The position numbers were made by a program, and so were the translations under genes. 40,364 nt of DNA from Vulcanimicrobiota bacterium (GTDB taxonomy: Bacteria; Vulcanimicrobiota; Vulcanimicrobiia; Vulcanimicrobiales; Vulcanimicrobiaceae). The notes under the pieces were generated by a model. It saw nothing but the letters and a program-made list of their open reading frames with translations, was not told the origin of the DNA and searched no databases. The first letter of the stretch is position 1. Every line of letters begins with the position of its first letter. This document shows positions 8,209 to 17,163 of the stretch, one piece after another. Location: positions 1 through 40,364 of the forward strand of contig PMOS01000028.1 in the NCBI GenBank assembly GCA_003161435.1, written 5' to 3'.

Positions 8209-8747
8209 AACGCATCAACTACCTGATCACGCCGACCGAGCGAATCTTCGGCCAGGCGCTACGATCCGCCGGTTCGCCACCGCGGCTCCCGCTCGTCGTG
8301 CTCGTCGGCGCGCTCGCGTCGCTGATATTGCCGTACTACGTCGAGACGACACGGCTGCATTACCTCGAGCGCGCGGGTGCCGAGTATCGGATGCGGCTAG
8401 CGAAAACGGCCGTCGACGTCCAACGAGTGCGCAGCCTAGAGCGCGACGTCACGAGGCTGCGCCGATTGAGCGACGAAGTCGCGTCGATCCGGCGCTCAGG
8501 CGAGCTTCGCGCAAACGAGATCGCCGCGCTAGGAAACGAGCTCCCCCGGGGCGTCTGGTTGACCGCTCTCCGGGAGGACGGCCAAGCTCTCGATGTCGAG
8601 GGCGGCGGAGGACGCCTGAGCACCGTCGCGGCAGCGATCGTCGCGTTGGCGCGGCTTCCTCAATACACCGGTGCGCGTCTCGTGGCCGTACGCAGCGAGG
8701 CCGCCGGGCCCGAAGTGACCTACGCGATCGTCCTGGAACGGCGGTGA
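8205..8747 (+). CDS. pilN: PilN-like inner-membrane pilus assembly protein
   Basis: A 180-aa bitopic protein. Its short cytoplasmic N-terminus begins MKRINYLITPTER, equivalent to the conserved PilM-binding INLLP-type peptide of PilN. One transmembrane helix follows (LPLVVLVGALASLILPYYV), then a coiled coil with SLERDVTRLRRLSDE and a small ferredoxin-like domain with the LPRGVWLTAL segment typical of PilN. It would form a heterodimer with the next gene product. Start is GTG 8205, overlapping the pilM stop (GTGA); the longer frame from 8163 lies inside pilM. Confidence 0.85.
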   Translation: MKRINYLITPTERIFGQALRSAGSPPRLPLVVLVGALASLILPYYVETTRLHYLERAGAEYRMRLAKTAVDVQRVRSLERDVTRLRRLSDEVASIRRSGELRANEIAALGNELPRGVWLTALREDGQALDVEGGGGRLSTVAAAIVALARLPQYTGARLVAVRSEAAGPEVTYAIVLERR

Positions 8748-9328
8748 TGAAACCGACCGTCGCGAGCGCGCTCTGGTGGTGCGCTGCGCTCGTGCTCGTC
8801 GGTGGAACGTCGGGCATCGTCATGCTCGGTGAGCGGCACATCGACGACCAGACGGTGATGAATGACGGCCTCACGGCCTCGTTGGCCGCGAACGATGTCA
8901 CGGTGCGGACGCGCGGCTCTCTCCTCGCGGCGCGCGGCCGGTTGCGCGCGGACCTCCGTCGACTCGAAGCCGACAGCGAGTCCGCCCCGATCGTCGCCCG
9001 CTTCGTCCGCGACACGGCCCGCGTCGCGCAAGAGCATCATACGACGGTCGCGTCGATCGCAGCGCCCGGGTCGCCGCTCGCTCCGAAGGACCGCGCCCAA
9101 GCGATCGATGCGATCCCGCTCGCGGTCACGATCGAGGGCCATTACACCGATGTGCTCGCGGTGATCCGCGCCCTGTCGAGCTTGCCGGTTCCTGCCGAGA
9201 TCGACGTGGTTTCCATCGTTCGTACGACCAGCCCGGGGGCAGTAGGAGTGGCAGCCGTCCTGCACGTCGCGTTGCAACGTATCGAGCCGCGAGCGGCAAC
9301 CCGTGACGTTGGCACTCGACCGGACTAG
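8747..9328 (+). CDS. pilO: PilO-like inner-membrane pilus assembly protein
   Basis: A 193-aa protein with an N-terminal transmembrane helix (ALWWCAALVLVGGTSGIVML), an Arg-rich coiled coil (LLAARGRLRADLRRLEAD) and a C-terminal alpha/beta domain with the PLAVTIEGHYTDVLAVIRAL segment, which matches the PilO/GspM ferredoxin-like fold. Partner of the PilN-like protein. The ATG at 8747 overlaps the last base of the pilN stop (TGATG). The 3' end overlaps the next gene by 26 nt, an unusually long overlap in this operon. Sequence conservation is low, so the call leans on topology and gene order. Confidence 0.78.
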   Translation: MKPTVASALWWCAALVLVGGTSGIVMLGERHIDDQTVMNDGLTASLAANDVTVRTRGSLLAARGRLRADLRRLEADSESAPIVARFVRDTARVAQEHHTTVASIAAPGSPLAPKDRAQAIDAIPLAVTIEGHYTDVLAVIRALSSLPVPAEIDVVSIVRTTSPGAVGVAAVLHVALQRIEPRAATRDVGTRPD

Positions 9329-9851
9329 CCGCGCTGCGCTTGCGTGCGCGGCTCTTCTCGCGTTTGCGGGCGCGTTCTCGAGCGCGCCGGCGACGGTGAA
9401 CGACGCGGGCGGCACGGCCACGCTCACCGTCAGAGCCCGGACCCCGGCAAAGCCGGTCCGAATCGTCACGATCCTGCCGCGACGTGATCCGTTCGCCGGC
9501 GGGTTGCCGGCAGCCGTGCGAACCGCAGCTCGACCGGCCGTCGCGCCGCCCTTCCTATCCATTCCGCCGGCGCTCGGTCCGCTGCCGCCCAATGCCGGTG
9601 CCGGTGGCGGGCTGCTTCCGACTGCGCCGGCCGAGCACGTAAGCGCGATCGTCACCGGGACGCCGCCGTACGCGCTCGTCGACGACGGCTCGACGACGCG
9701 CCTGGTCACTGTCGGCGACCGCCTCGACGGTGCGAGCATCGTCGCGATCGACACGGCCGGGGTTCACCTAACCGGCGGTACGACGCTCCCCGTGACGCAG
9801 CGTCCCTCTTTCCAACTCCAACGACCCAACGCCGGAGGCCGACAACCGTGA
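9303..9851 (+). CDS. PilP-like periplasmic pilus assembly protein
   Basis: A 182-aa exported protein with a hydrophobic N-terminus (AALACAALLAFAGAFSS). A long Pro/Ala-rich linker contains RRDPF, the motif seen just before the HR domain of PilP/GspC. A small beta domain closes it, with AIVTGTPPYALVDDGSTTRLVTVGDRLDGASIVAID, the usual beta-sandwich of PilP/GspC proteins that contact the secretin N0 domain. No lipobox cysteine is present, unlike PilP of Pseudomonas, so it may be anchored by its signal helix as GspC is. GTG start; the stop overlaps the secretin start. Confidence 0.78.
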   Translation: MTLALDRTSRAALACAALLAFAGAFSSAPATVNDAGGTATLTVRARTPAKPVRIVTILPRRDPFAGGLPAAVRTAARPAVAPPFLSIPPALGPLPPNAGAGGGLLPTAPAEHVSAIVTGTPPYALVDDGSTTRLVTVGDRLDGASIVAIDTAGVHLTGGTTLPVTQRPSFQLQRPNAGGRQP

Positions 9852-11221
9852 GATCCTTCCTCATCGTGGCCCTGGCCTTGATCGCGCTCGTCCTGCCGGC
9901 CGCGGCGCATGACGAACGGATCAGCATCGACGCGCACGACGTGGAGCTCGCGGACGTCATCCGGTTACTCGGTGCGCAATCAGGACGCAACGTCGTCGCC
10001 GACGGCTCGGTAAAGGCGCAGCGCGTCACGATGCGACTGAATCACGTGACGTTCGACGAGGCTCTCTCCACTCTCGTGACCGCCTACGGCCTGCAGACGC
10101 ACCTGGAGGGTCGCATCACGATCGTCGGCGACGCATCATCGATGAATCGCCGCTACCCCGACGATGCAACCGCCGCCGGAACCCAGACCGCGACGATATC
10201 GATGCACCATGCGCGGCCCGACGAGGTCGTGACGTCACTGCAGGGCGCGCTTGCGCCCGGCACGATCGTCATCGGGGACAAGCGCACGGGAACGCTGGTC
10301 GTCACCGGCAGCGCGACGACGATTATGCGAGCGCGGCGCCTTGTCGAGGCCCTCGACGCGCCGGCCTACGGTTCGGGCGGGACGCTCGCTATGCAGGTGT
10401 TGCCCCTGCGAAACATTCGCGCCAGCGACGCGGTGCGGGCATTGAAGGGAATCGCTCCGGACGGTGCCGTGTTCGCGGACGACCGGCAGAACGCCGTCGT
10501 CGTGAGCGGAAACAGCGAGTTGGTTTCGACCGTGCGCGCGCTGCTGACGAGCATCGACGCCCCGGGTCGTCAAGTCATGGTCGAAGTGCGCGTCGCAGAC
10601 GTGCAGCCGGTGAACGATACGACCGACGTCGGCGTTCAACTCGGGGGCACGGGCTTCGGTGCCGGGGCGCTAGCGCAGTTCCCTTACACGATCACGAAGA
10701 GCTCCGTGCTAGTGAACGCGCAAATCGACACGCTGATCCAGCACGGGCGCGCTTCGATCCTCGCGGAGCCGCGCATCGCGACCCTCAACAACCGCGAAGC
10801 GTCGTTGCTCATCGGCGAGCAATACCCGGTCGTCACCGTGAATCAGCAGACCGGCTTTCCGAGCGTTCAGACGATCGACGTCGGTGTTCGTTTGCGCTTG
10901 ACACCGACCATCGGCGAGGACGGGACGATCACCGCTGAACTCCATCCGGAATATTCTCAGATTATCGGCTTCAACGACTCGTTCCCGATCATCGCGAACC
11001 GCAAGATCGACGCGACGCTCCGCGTCGCAAACGGCGACACGATCGTGCTGGGCGGGTTGTTCCAGGACGTCGATTCCGAGACGATCACGAAGTTTCCGAT
11101 CTTAGGCGATCTGCCGGTGCTGGGGACGTTCTTTCGCAACCGGCAGACGACGCACAGCAAGGATGAGGTCGTCTTCTTCATCACCCCGCATGTGCTCGGG
11201 GGCGAGGCGCCCAAGACGTAA
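9848..11221 (+). CDS. pilQ: Secretin, PilQ/GspD family outer-membrane channel
   Basis: Outer-membrane multimeric pore for the pilus or pseudopilus, 457 aa, at the short end for the family. Domains in order: signal peptide (1-20), STN/N0-type domain (about 24-97, ISIDAHDVELADVIRLLG), two KH-like secretin-N domains (about 116-178 and 182-245, each ending in LVEALDAP or LLTSIDAP), then the C-terminal secretin barrel (about 295-452). The barrel shows ASILAEPRIATLNNREASLLIGE, the VG-VRL-LTPTI segment and the hallmark NGDTIVLGGLFQD...FPILGDLPVLGTFF. No AMIN domain is present, so peptidoglycan attachment as in larger PilQ proteins is unlikely. GTG start at 9848 overlaps the previous stop; it is the last gene of the coupled cluster. 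Confidence 0.92.
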   Translation: MRSFLIVALALIALVLPAAAHDERISIDAHDVELADVIRLLGAQSGRNVVADGSVKAQRVTMRLNHVTFDEALSTLVTAYGLQTHLEGRITIVGDASSMNRRYPDDATAAGTQTATISMHHARPDEVVTSLQGALAPGTIVIGDKRTGTLVVTGSATTIMRARRLVEALDAPAYGSGGTLAMQVLPLRNIRASDAVRALKGIAPDGAVFADDRQNAVVVSGNSELVSTVRALLTSIDAPGRQVMVEVRVADVQPVNDTTDVGVQLGGTGFGAGALAQFPYTITKSSVLVNAQIDTLIQHGRASILAEPRIATLNNREASLLIGEQYPVVTVNQQTGFPSVQTIDVGVRLRLTPTIGEDGTITAELHPEYSQIIGFNDSFPIIANRKIDATLRVANGDTIVLGGLFQDVDSETITKFPILGDLPVLGTFFRNRQTTHSKDEVVFFITPHVLGGEAPKT

Positions 11222-11249
11222 ACCGGCGGGCCGCGTCGAAGGCCGCATC

Positions 11250-12209
11250 ATGAAACGTCGTCGCGGACGCCGCAACGCGCGGCGTACCGCGCTCCCGATC
11301 GTCGTGTTGTTGGTCGCACTGGGCGCGCTCGTCGGGGCCGTGGCGCTCATCGTGCGCGGCGACACGACGCCTCACCCGGCTCGGGTCGCGCGGTACGTGC
11401 CGCCGACGGCTGCTGCGGAACCGCAGGCTACCTTCGCGCCCATCGTCCGCAAGGCCACATCCGCTCCGTCGACGATCGCGACGCCTGAATCCGTTGCAAC
11501 CGGTACGCCCAAGGCCGAAGCCACGTCAACCCCCGCGGCCGCCTCGTCCGGTGGGCCGCGACTGGCGATCATCATCGACGACTGCGGCCAGTGGCCCGAC
11601 ACCGAGCACGGTTTCATCGCGCTGCCGGTCGCGCTCACGATGTCGGTCCTGCCGCACGTGCGCTATGGCACGCAGATCGCGCGCGATGCGCAGGCGGCCG
11701 GCAAAGGCATCATGCTGCACCTGCCGATGGAACCGATCTCCGGGATCGATCCCGGCCCGGGGCGCATCACCACCAAGATGGACGACGCGGCGATCACCGC
11801 GCAAGTGCGCGACGACATCGCGTCGGTGCCGCTGGCCAGCGGCGTCAACAATCACGAAGGGAGCCGGGCGACCGCCGACGACCGTGTGATGCGCGACGTC
11901 GCCGCGGTGCTTGCCGCCGATCACCTCTTCTTCATCGACTCGCTCACGTCGGGCAGCTCGATCGCGGCGCGCGACGCGCACGCCGCCGGGATCGCGACCG
12001 CGAGCCGTGACGTCTTTCTCGACAACGTGGCCGACGTCGACGCAACCGAGGCTCAACTGCGCCATGCGGCCGAGGTGGCGAAGACCAACGGCAGCGCGAT
12101 CGCGATCGGCCATCCGCGGCCGACGACCCTGACCGCCGTTCGCGCGCTCCTGCCCGAGCTGCAGCGCGACGGCATCACCCTCGTCTTCGCCCGCGATCTC
12201 GTGCACTGA
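11250..12209 (+). CDS. Divergent polysaccharide deacetylase (YibQ/DUF610 family)
   Basis: A 319-aa anchored periplasmic protein of the divergent polysaccharide deacetylase family, which has a CE4-like NodB barrel. Seen: an N-terminal transmembrane helix (LPIVVLLVALGALVGAVALIV), a Pro/Thr/Ala linker to about residue 105, then the family motifs LAIIIDDCG, MLHLPMEP, NNHEGSRAT, FFIDSLTSGSSIA and AIGHPRPTT. Paired Asp residues in IIDD and the His residues of NNHEG and GHPRP would form the metal site. The family usually has NNHMGS; here Met is Glu. ATG 11250 is preceded by GAAGG; the frame from 11163 overlaps the secretin end and is not needed. Substrate is not known. Confidence 0.87.
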   Translation: MKRRRGRRNARRTALPIVVLLVALGALVGAVALIVRGDTTPHPARVARYVPPTAAAEPQATFAPIVRKATSAPSTIATPESVATGTPKAEATSTPAAASSGGPRLAIIIDDCGQWPDTEHGFIALPVALTMSVLPHVRYGTQIARDAQAAGKGIMLHLPMEPISGIDPGPGRITTKMDDAAITAQVRDDIASVPLASGVNNHEGSRATADDRVMRDVAAVLAADHLFFIDSLTSGSSIAARDAHAAGIATASRDVFLDNVADVDATEAQLRHAAEVAKTNGSAIAIGHPRPTTLTAVRALLPELQRDGITLVFARDLVH

Positions 12210-12260
12210 CCGAGCGCCCGGGCAAGAAACCTCCTCTCACTGCGCGGATACAGGTCCGCG

Positions 12261-13193
12261 ATGATACGATTACTCGTTCGTTCGCTCGGCGTTTCGGCCG
12301 CATTGCTGTCGACCGTCCCGTTGGGAGCGTCGGCCGCGTCGCTCTCGACGCCGCCGAACGTCGACGCGTCGTTCGACGCGGGTTCGATACAGGTCGCCCG
12401 TTACGGCAAGGGCGATGCGGTCGTGCTGCTGCCCGGGCTGACCGCCGGTACGTGGGAGTGGTACGACACGATTCGCCACCTCGCGCCGAACCACACGGTC
12501 TACGCCGTCTCGCTGCCGGGATTCGACGGCCGCCCCGGCGCGACGCCGCCGCTGTTCGACCGCTTCAGCTCTGATTTCTGGTCGTTCATCGCGACGCAGC
12601 ACGTCGCGCGCCCGGTGATCGTCGGGCACAGCCTGGGCGGCACGCTCGCGATCATGCTGGGCGAGCAGCACCCCGATCGCCTGCGCGGCATCGTCGCACT
12701 CGACGGGATGCCGCTGTTCCCGGGGATGGAACGCGCCACGCCCGAGCAGCGAGCGCAGGCCTCGGAATCCGCCGCCACCCAGATCGCCGCCGAGTCGCAC
12801 AGCCAGTTGCTCGATTACGAGAAGGGCTACATGCGCAGTGCGGGCGGCGTCCTCGATCCCGCGCTCGCCGATCAGCTTGCCGAGCTCGAAGCGCGCAGCG
12901 ACCCGCCGTCGGTCGCCGAGTGGCTGCGCGAAGATTTCACCGCCGACCTGCGGCCCGACCTCGCGAAGATCACCGTCCCGTTGCTCGAGATCGCGCCGTA
13001 CAACGCACCCGATCTCGCAACCGCGCCGGTCCAGTACACGGCCGATCAGAAAGTGCAATACTACGGCACGCTGCTTGCCGGCGCGCCGAAACTGCAAGTC
13101 GTCTCGATCTCGCCGGCACGCCACTTCGCGATGTTCGACCAGCCCGAGCAGTTCTTCGCGATCCTGGACGGCTTTCTGGCGAAGAACCGCTAG
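12261..13193 (+). CDS. Exported alpha/beta hydrolase
   Basis: A 310-aa serine hydrolase with a signal peptide (residues 1-26, ending ASAAS). Seen: oxyanion region VVLLPGLTAGTWEW, nucleophile elbow VIVGHSLGGTLAIML (catalytic Ser about residue 126), a helical cap, and a late catalytic His in ISPARHFAMFDQPEQF. This layout fits lactone or ester hydrolases of the alpha/beta superfamily. Substrate cannot be read from the sequence. It stands alone, 51 nt after the deacetylase gene and 36 nt before the large propeller gene, all in one direction. Confidence 0.85.
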   Translation: MIRLLVRSLGVSAALLSTVPLGASAASLSTPPNVDASFDAGSIQVARYGKGDAVVLLPGLTAGTWEWYDTIRHLAPNHTVYAVSLPGFDGRPGATPPLFDRFSSDFWSFIATQHVARPVIVGHSLGGTLAIMLGEQHPDRLRGIVALDGMPLFPGMERATPEQRAQASESAATQIAAESHSQLLDYEKGYMRSAGGVLDPALADQLAELEARSDPPSVAEWLREDFTADLRPDLAKITVPLLEIAPYNAPDLATAPVQYTADQKVQYYGTLLAGAPKLQVVSISPARHFAMFDQPEQFFAILDGFLAKNR

Positions 13194-13229
13194 CGGGAGC
13201 GTCCCACCACCAAAGCGGAAGCCAGCAGC

Positions 13230-16226
13230 ATGATCGTCCGCCGCATCCTCATGCTGCTGGTTCTCGTCCTCGCGCCGCTCGCCGTGCCGAGCGCGCGGGC
13301 CGCCGACGTCACGCCGGCTGCGCCGGGCGCGTGGAGCGGCATGCTGCACTGGCGCTCGATCGGGCCGATCCGCGGCGGCCGCACGGTTGCGGTCACCGGC
13401 GTTCCGGGCCGCCCGCACGAGTTCTACATTGCCTCCGTCAACGGCGGGATATTCAAGAGCACGGACGCCGGGCGGACCTGGCTGCCGATCTTCGACGATC
13501 AACCGACCGCCTCGATCGGCGCGCTCGCGGTCGCGCCGTCAGCGCCCGACACGATCTACGCCGGCAGCGGTGAAGGGCTGCAGCGCCCGGACCTCGCCGT
13601 CGGCGACGGCATCTACAAGTCGACCGACGGCGGCGCGCACTGGACGCATCTGGGTTTGCGCGACGGACAGCAGATCGGCAAGATCGTCGTCGACCCGCAC
13701 GACCCCAACCGCCTGTTCGTCGCGGTGCTCGGCCACCCATACGGCCCGAACGCGCAACGCGGCATGTACCGCTCGACCGACGGCGGCACGACCTTCGAAC
13801 GCATCCTCTACACCGACGACGACACCGGCGCGTTCGACGTCACGCTCGACCCGTCGGACGCTCGTACGTTGTACGCCACGCTGTGGGCCGCGCGGCAATC
13901 GCCGTGGGAAACGATCGGCGGCGACTCGTTCGAGCGGCCGCAATCGGGAACCGGCCTCTATAAGTCGACCGATGGCGGGACGACGTGGAAACGGCTGGAG
14001 GCCGGCCTGCCCACGCAGGCCAAGGGCGTCGGGCGGATCGCGGTCGCGGTCGCGCCGAGCGATTCGACGCGCGTCTACGCGATCGTCGACGCGAACGAGA
14101 ACGACGGTCTGTACCGCTCCGACGACGCCGGCGCGACGTGGAAGCTGCTCAACGATACCGAGCGCATCGCCGAACGCGGCGACGATCTCGCGACGCTCGG
14201 CGTCGATCCGCGCAACCGCGACATCGTGTACCTCACCAACACGTCCACCTATAAGTCGACCGACGGTGGCAAGACGTTCGATGCCTGGCGCGGCGCGCCG
14301 GGCGGCGACGACTACCACAGCATCTGGATCGATCCCTCCGATCCGAGCGAGATCTTGCTGGGCAGCGATCAAGGCGCGATCATCACGCTCAACGGCGGCG
14401 CATCGTGGAGCTCGTGGTACAACCAGTCGACCGCGCAGTTCTACCACGTCATCACCGACGACCGCTTTCCGTATCGCGTCTACGGCGGCCAACAGGAGAG
14501 CGGCAGCGCCGAAGTGCTCTCGCGCGGAAACGACGGCGCGATCACTGCGCGCGACTGGCATCCCGTCGGCACCGAAGAATACGGCTACGTCGCACCGGAT
14601 CCGCTGCATCCCGGCATCATCTACGGCGGCAAGGTGACGCGCTTCGACGAGTCGACCGGCCAAACGCGCGAGGTCGGACCGGTCGTGTCGTGGCGCGGCA
14701 ATCCGGACTACCGCTTCAAACGCACGGCGCCGCTGGCGTTCTCGCCGGCCGATCCGCACGCGCTCTATCTCGGCTCGGACGTGCTGTTCGAAACGACCGA
14801 CTACGGCGCGAATTGGAAGATCGTCAGCCCGGATCTTTCGCGACCGGAAACCACGCCGCCGGCGAACCTGGGAACATTCGCGCAGACCGCTGCGGCGAAA
14901 CGCCCGCATCGCGGCGTCATCTACGCGCTCGGCCTCTCGCCGCGCGACCGCGACGTCATCTGGGCCGGAACCGACGACGGTTTCGTGTGGCGCACCGCCG
15001 ACGGCGGGAAGCACTGGCGCAACGTCACGCCGCCCGGCGTCGGCCCATGGGCGAAGATCTCGATCGTCGACGCCTCGCCGTTCGACGCCGCGAGCGCGTA
15101 CGTCGCGGTCAACCGCATTCGCCTGGACGAGCAGCGCCCGCAACTGTTTCGCACGCACGACGGCGGCGCGCACTGGACCGAGATCGATCGTGGGATCGAC
15201 GCGACGCCGACCAACGTCGTGCGCGCCGACCCGCAGCGCCGAGGCCTGCTGTACGCGGGAACCGAGCGCGGCGTGTGGGTTTCGTTCGACGACGGCGCGC
15301 AATGGTCGTCGCTGCGCTTGAACTTGCCCGCGACGTCCGTGCGCGACCTGGTGGTGCACGGTGACGACCTCGTCATCGGCACGCACGGACGCGGCTTCTA
15401 CATCCTCGACGACGTCGCTCCGCTGCGCCAAGCGCAATCGCTCGCCGCAACGCGACCGGAACTGCTCGCGCCGATACGCGCCTGGCGCGTGCCGCGCGAC
15501 ACGTGGACCGATACGCCGCTGCCGCCCGACGAGCCGTTCTCCGCCAACCCGCCGTCCGGCGCGCTTCTCGACTACGTGTTGCCACAGGCCGTGTCGCGCG
15601 TGACGCTCACCGTCGCCGACGCGCGCGGCGATGTCGTACGCCGCTTGGCCAGCGACGAGCCGCTCCAAGCGGTCGACGCCGCGGCGCTCGAAGTTCCGGC
15701 GTGGTGGATCGCAACGCCGACGCGCCCGGACCCCAGCGCCGGCGCCCACCGCTTCGTGTGGGACCTGCGGGCGGCCAAGCCGCGCACGTTCGAGTCCGGG
15801 CCGCCGATCGCGGCGATTCCGCACGACACGCCGCTCGAGCCCGAAGGTGCGCTCGTCCCGCCCGGGACGTACACCGTCGTGCTCGACGCCGGCAGCACCC
15901 GTCAGACGCGAACGCTCGTCGTCAGCGAGGACCCGCGCGTGCACGTCACCGAGTCCGCGCTGGTCGCGCAGTACAAGCTCGCGAGCGAGATCGCGCGCAT
16001 GGCCGACGCGGCATACGCCGACGCCGAGCGCGTCCGAGCGCGGGATGCTACGTTGTCGCGCGCGCTGGCGCGGGCCAACGGCAGTTTGGCGCGCTTGATG
16101 TACGCGGTCGAGTCGGGCGACGGTGCGCCCACTGCAACGCAGTTGGCCGCGTTCCGCACGCAAACAGCGGCGTTGGCGGCAGTTCGCGCGGGCGAACGCC
16201 GGCCTGTCGTTCACCCACTTCCATAA
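13230..16226 (+). CDS. Exported BNR/Asp-box beta-propeller protein (VPS10/sortilin-like)
   Basis: A 998-aa secreted protein with signal peptide (ending ARAAD). It has many Asp-box repeats of the form STDGG-TW, e.g. GGIFKSTDAGRTWLPIF, GIYKSTDGGAHWTHLG and GLYKSTDGGTTWKRL, spaced 60-120 residues across residues 30-720. This pattern is that of sialidase-like or sortilin-type ten-bladed propellers commonly annotated as glycosyl hydrolase or exo-alpha-sialidase; catalytic activity is usually unproven. The last 280 residues form a separate beta-sandwich and helical tail (FVWDLRAAKPRTFE, then LVVSEDPRV). The family is frequent in Acidobacteria-like and related soil genomes. The long minus-strand frame across it is a GC-codon artefact. 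Confidence 0.85.
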   Translation: MIVRRILMLLVLVLAPLAVPSARAADVTPAAPGAWSGMLHWRSIGPIRGGRTVAVTGVPGRPHEFYIASVNGGIFKSTDAGRTWLPIFDDQPTASIGALAVAPSAPDTIYAGSGEGLQRPDLAVGDGIYKSTDGGAHWTHLGLRDGQQIGKIVVDPHDPNRLFVAVLGHPYGPNAQRGMYRSTDGGTTFERILYTDDDTGAFDVTLDPSDARTLYATLWAARQSPWETIGGDSFERPQSGTGLYKSTDGGTTWKRLEAGLPTQAKGVGRIAVAVAPSDSTRVYAIVDANENDGLYRSDDAGATWKLLNDTERIAERGDDLATLGVDPRNRDIVYLTNTSTYKSTDGGKTFDAWRGAPGGDDYHSIWIDPSDPSEILLGSDQGAIITLNGGASWSSWYNQSTAQFYHVITDDRFPYRVYGGQQESGSAEVLSRGNDGAITARDWHPVGTEEYGYVAPDPLHPGIIYGGKVTRFDESTGQTREVGPVVSWRGNPDYRFKRTAPLAFSPADPHALYLGSDVLFETTDYGANWKIVSPDLSRPETTPPANLGTFAQTAAAKRPHRGVIYALGLSPRDRDVIWAGTDDGFVWRTADGGKHWRNVTPPGVGPWAKISIVDASPFDAASAYVAVNRIRLDEQRPQLFRTHDGGAHWTEIDRGIDATPTNVVRADPQRRGLLYAGTERGVWVSFDDGAQWSSLRLNLPATSVRDLVVHGDDLVIGTHGRGFYILDDVAPLRQAQSLAATRPELLAPIRAWRVPRDTWTDTPLPPDEPFSANPPSGALLDYVLPQAVSRVTLTVADARGDVVRRLASDEPLQAVDAAALEVPAWWIATPTRPDPSAGAHRFVWDLRAAKPRTFESGPPIAAIPHDTPLEPEGALVPPGTYTVVLDAGSTRQTRTLVVSEDPRVHVTESALVAQYKLASEIARMADAAYADAERVRARDATLSRALARANGSLARLMYAVESGDGAPTATQLAAFRTQTAALAAVRAGERRPVVHPLP

Positions 16227-16252
16227 CGCGGCGGGCCGTCGAGGGCGACGAG

Positions 16253-16807
16253 CTACTCGTCGATCGCGTCGAATACCGTCTGAATTTGGACCGTGGGTCG
16301 CACGGTCACGCCGAGGTAGGTCGGCGCCTTGACCCCGTAGTCGTTCATATTGAACGACAGCGCTGCGGTCACGACATAGGTCGTGCCGGTTTTCCTGGTT
16401 TGATAGTGAAACTGGACCGTCTTCGTGAGTCCGTGGAGGGTGAACGACCCTTTCGCGAACCCCACCGGCGACTTCTGGTCCAGAAACGTGAGCGACGCGC
16501 GCGGGACCGCCAGCGTCGCGGTCGGATAGGTCGCGACCGCGAGCGCTTTGTTGATGTTCTCGTCGCGGAGTGCGGTCCCGGTCGAGAGGTGGTCCAACGG
16601 CACGGTGATCGTGACGGTCGTACCATCATCGGTCACGGTCATGTCCGCGGTCTTCCCCTGGATGACCAGGCCCGTGGGGCCCGCCGCCGTGAACATGGTC
16701 CGCGCTGTCCCGGTCTTGGCGAGCTTTGCCGCTGCCGGGGCCGGGCAAACTGATCCGAGCACGACGCCGGCCACGGCAACAATCAACGAGAATTGTCGGA
16801 CATGCAT
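16253..16807 (-). CDS. YceI family periplasmic protein
   Basis: A 184-aa exported lipocalin-like protein of the YceI family, whose barrel binds isoprenoid-type lipids. Seen: signal peptide (FSLIVAVAGVVLGSVCPAPAAA), the GTALRDENINKALAVATYPTATL block corresponding to the family's RD-H-LF-YP pattern, and FTLHGLTKTVQFHYQ. I chose the ATG at 16807, preceded by GGAGGG only 3 nt away, over a TTG 21 nt upstream. Convergent with the propeller gene, whose stop lies 27 nt away, and divergent from the small gene at 16903. The bound ligand is not known. Confidence 0.85.
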   Translation of the reverse strand: MHVRQFSLIVAVAGVVLGSVCPAPAAAKLAKTGTARTMFTAAGPTGLVIQGKTADMTVTDDGTTVTITVPLDHLSTGTALRDENINKALAVATYPTATLAVPRASLTFLDQKSPVGFAKGSFTLHGLTKTVQFHYQTRKTGTTYVVTAALSFNMNDYGVKAPTYLGVTVRPTVQIQTVFDAIDE

Positions 16808-16902
16808 GCGCCCTCCGTTTCGCGACAAAAAAGACGAAGGCCCGCATCGCCGTTGCGCGTGCAGCGGCAGGCCGCCGGACCAAAGCCGTGAACGATCAGC
16901 GC

Positions 16903-17163
16903 ATGAGCGACTCCGGGCCGCCCGACGTTCCCCATCCGCCGTACGACGAGTTGCACGCGGCGGTAGCGGACGACCCCCAGGCGGCGCAGGCGGTCGAAGC
17001 GCTGCGCACGCAGATGATCGTGGCGAAGCCCGATGCCGCCGCCGTCGAGCATCACACCGGCGTGTTGCGCGGGATCCCGGTTCTCGAAGCGCGGATCGCC
17101 AACTGGTGGGATGACCCCGACACGCAGCGCTGGGTCAAGGCGATCACGGACTCGGGCCTGTAA
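16903..17163 (+). CDS. Small hypothetical protein
   Basis: An 86-aa acidic protein, Pro-rich at the start and helical after, ending WWDDPDTQRWVKAITDSGL. I do not recognise a family. Its reading frame is the only plausible one here and has soluble-protein composition. A GTG at 16888 is an alternative start; neither has a clear Shine-Dalgarno. Its stop overlaps the end of the convergent stalk-domain gene by 20 nt. Confidence 0.55.
   Translation: MSDSGPPDVPHPPYDELHAAVADDPQAAQAVEALRTQMIVAKPDAAAVEHHTGVLRGIPVLEARIANWWDDPDTQRWVKAITDSGL

Noticed and set aside
12270..13502. A 410-codon minus-strand frame opposite the alpha/beta hydrolase
   Set aside because: Shadow of a gene with a nucleophile elbow and signal peptide.
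13539..16214. An 891-codon minus-strand open frame opposite the BNR propeller gene
   Set aside because: It mirrors codon-position GC bias of a strong plus-strand gene; the product is Arg-rich without domains and the plus-strand protein has clear repeats.
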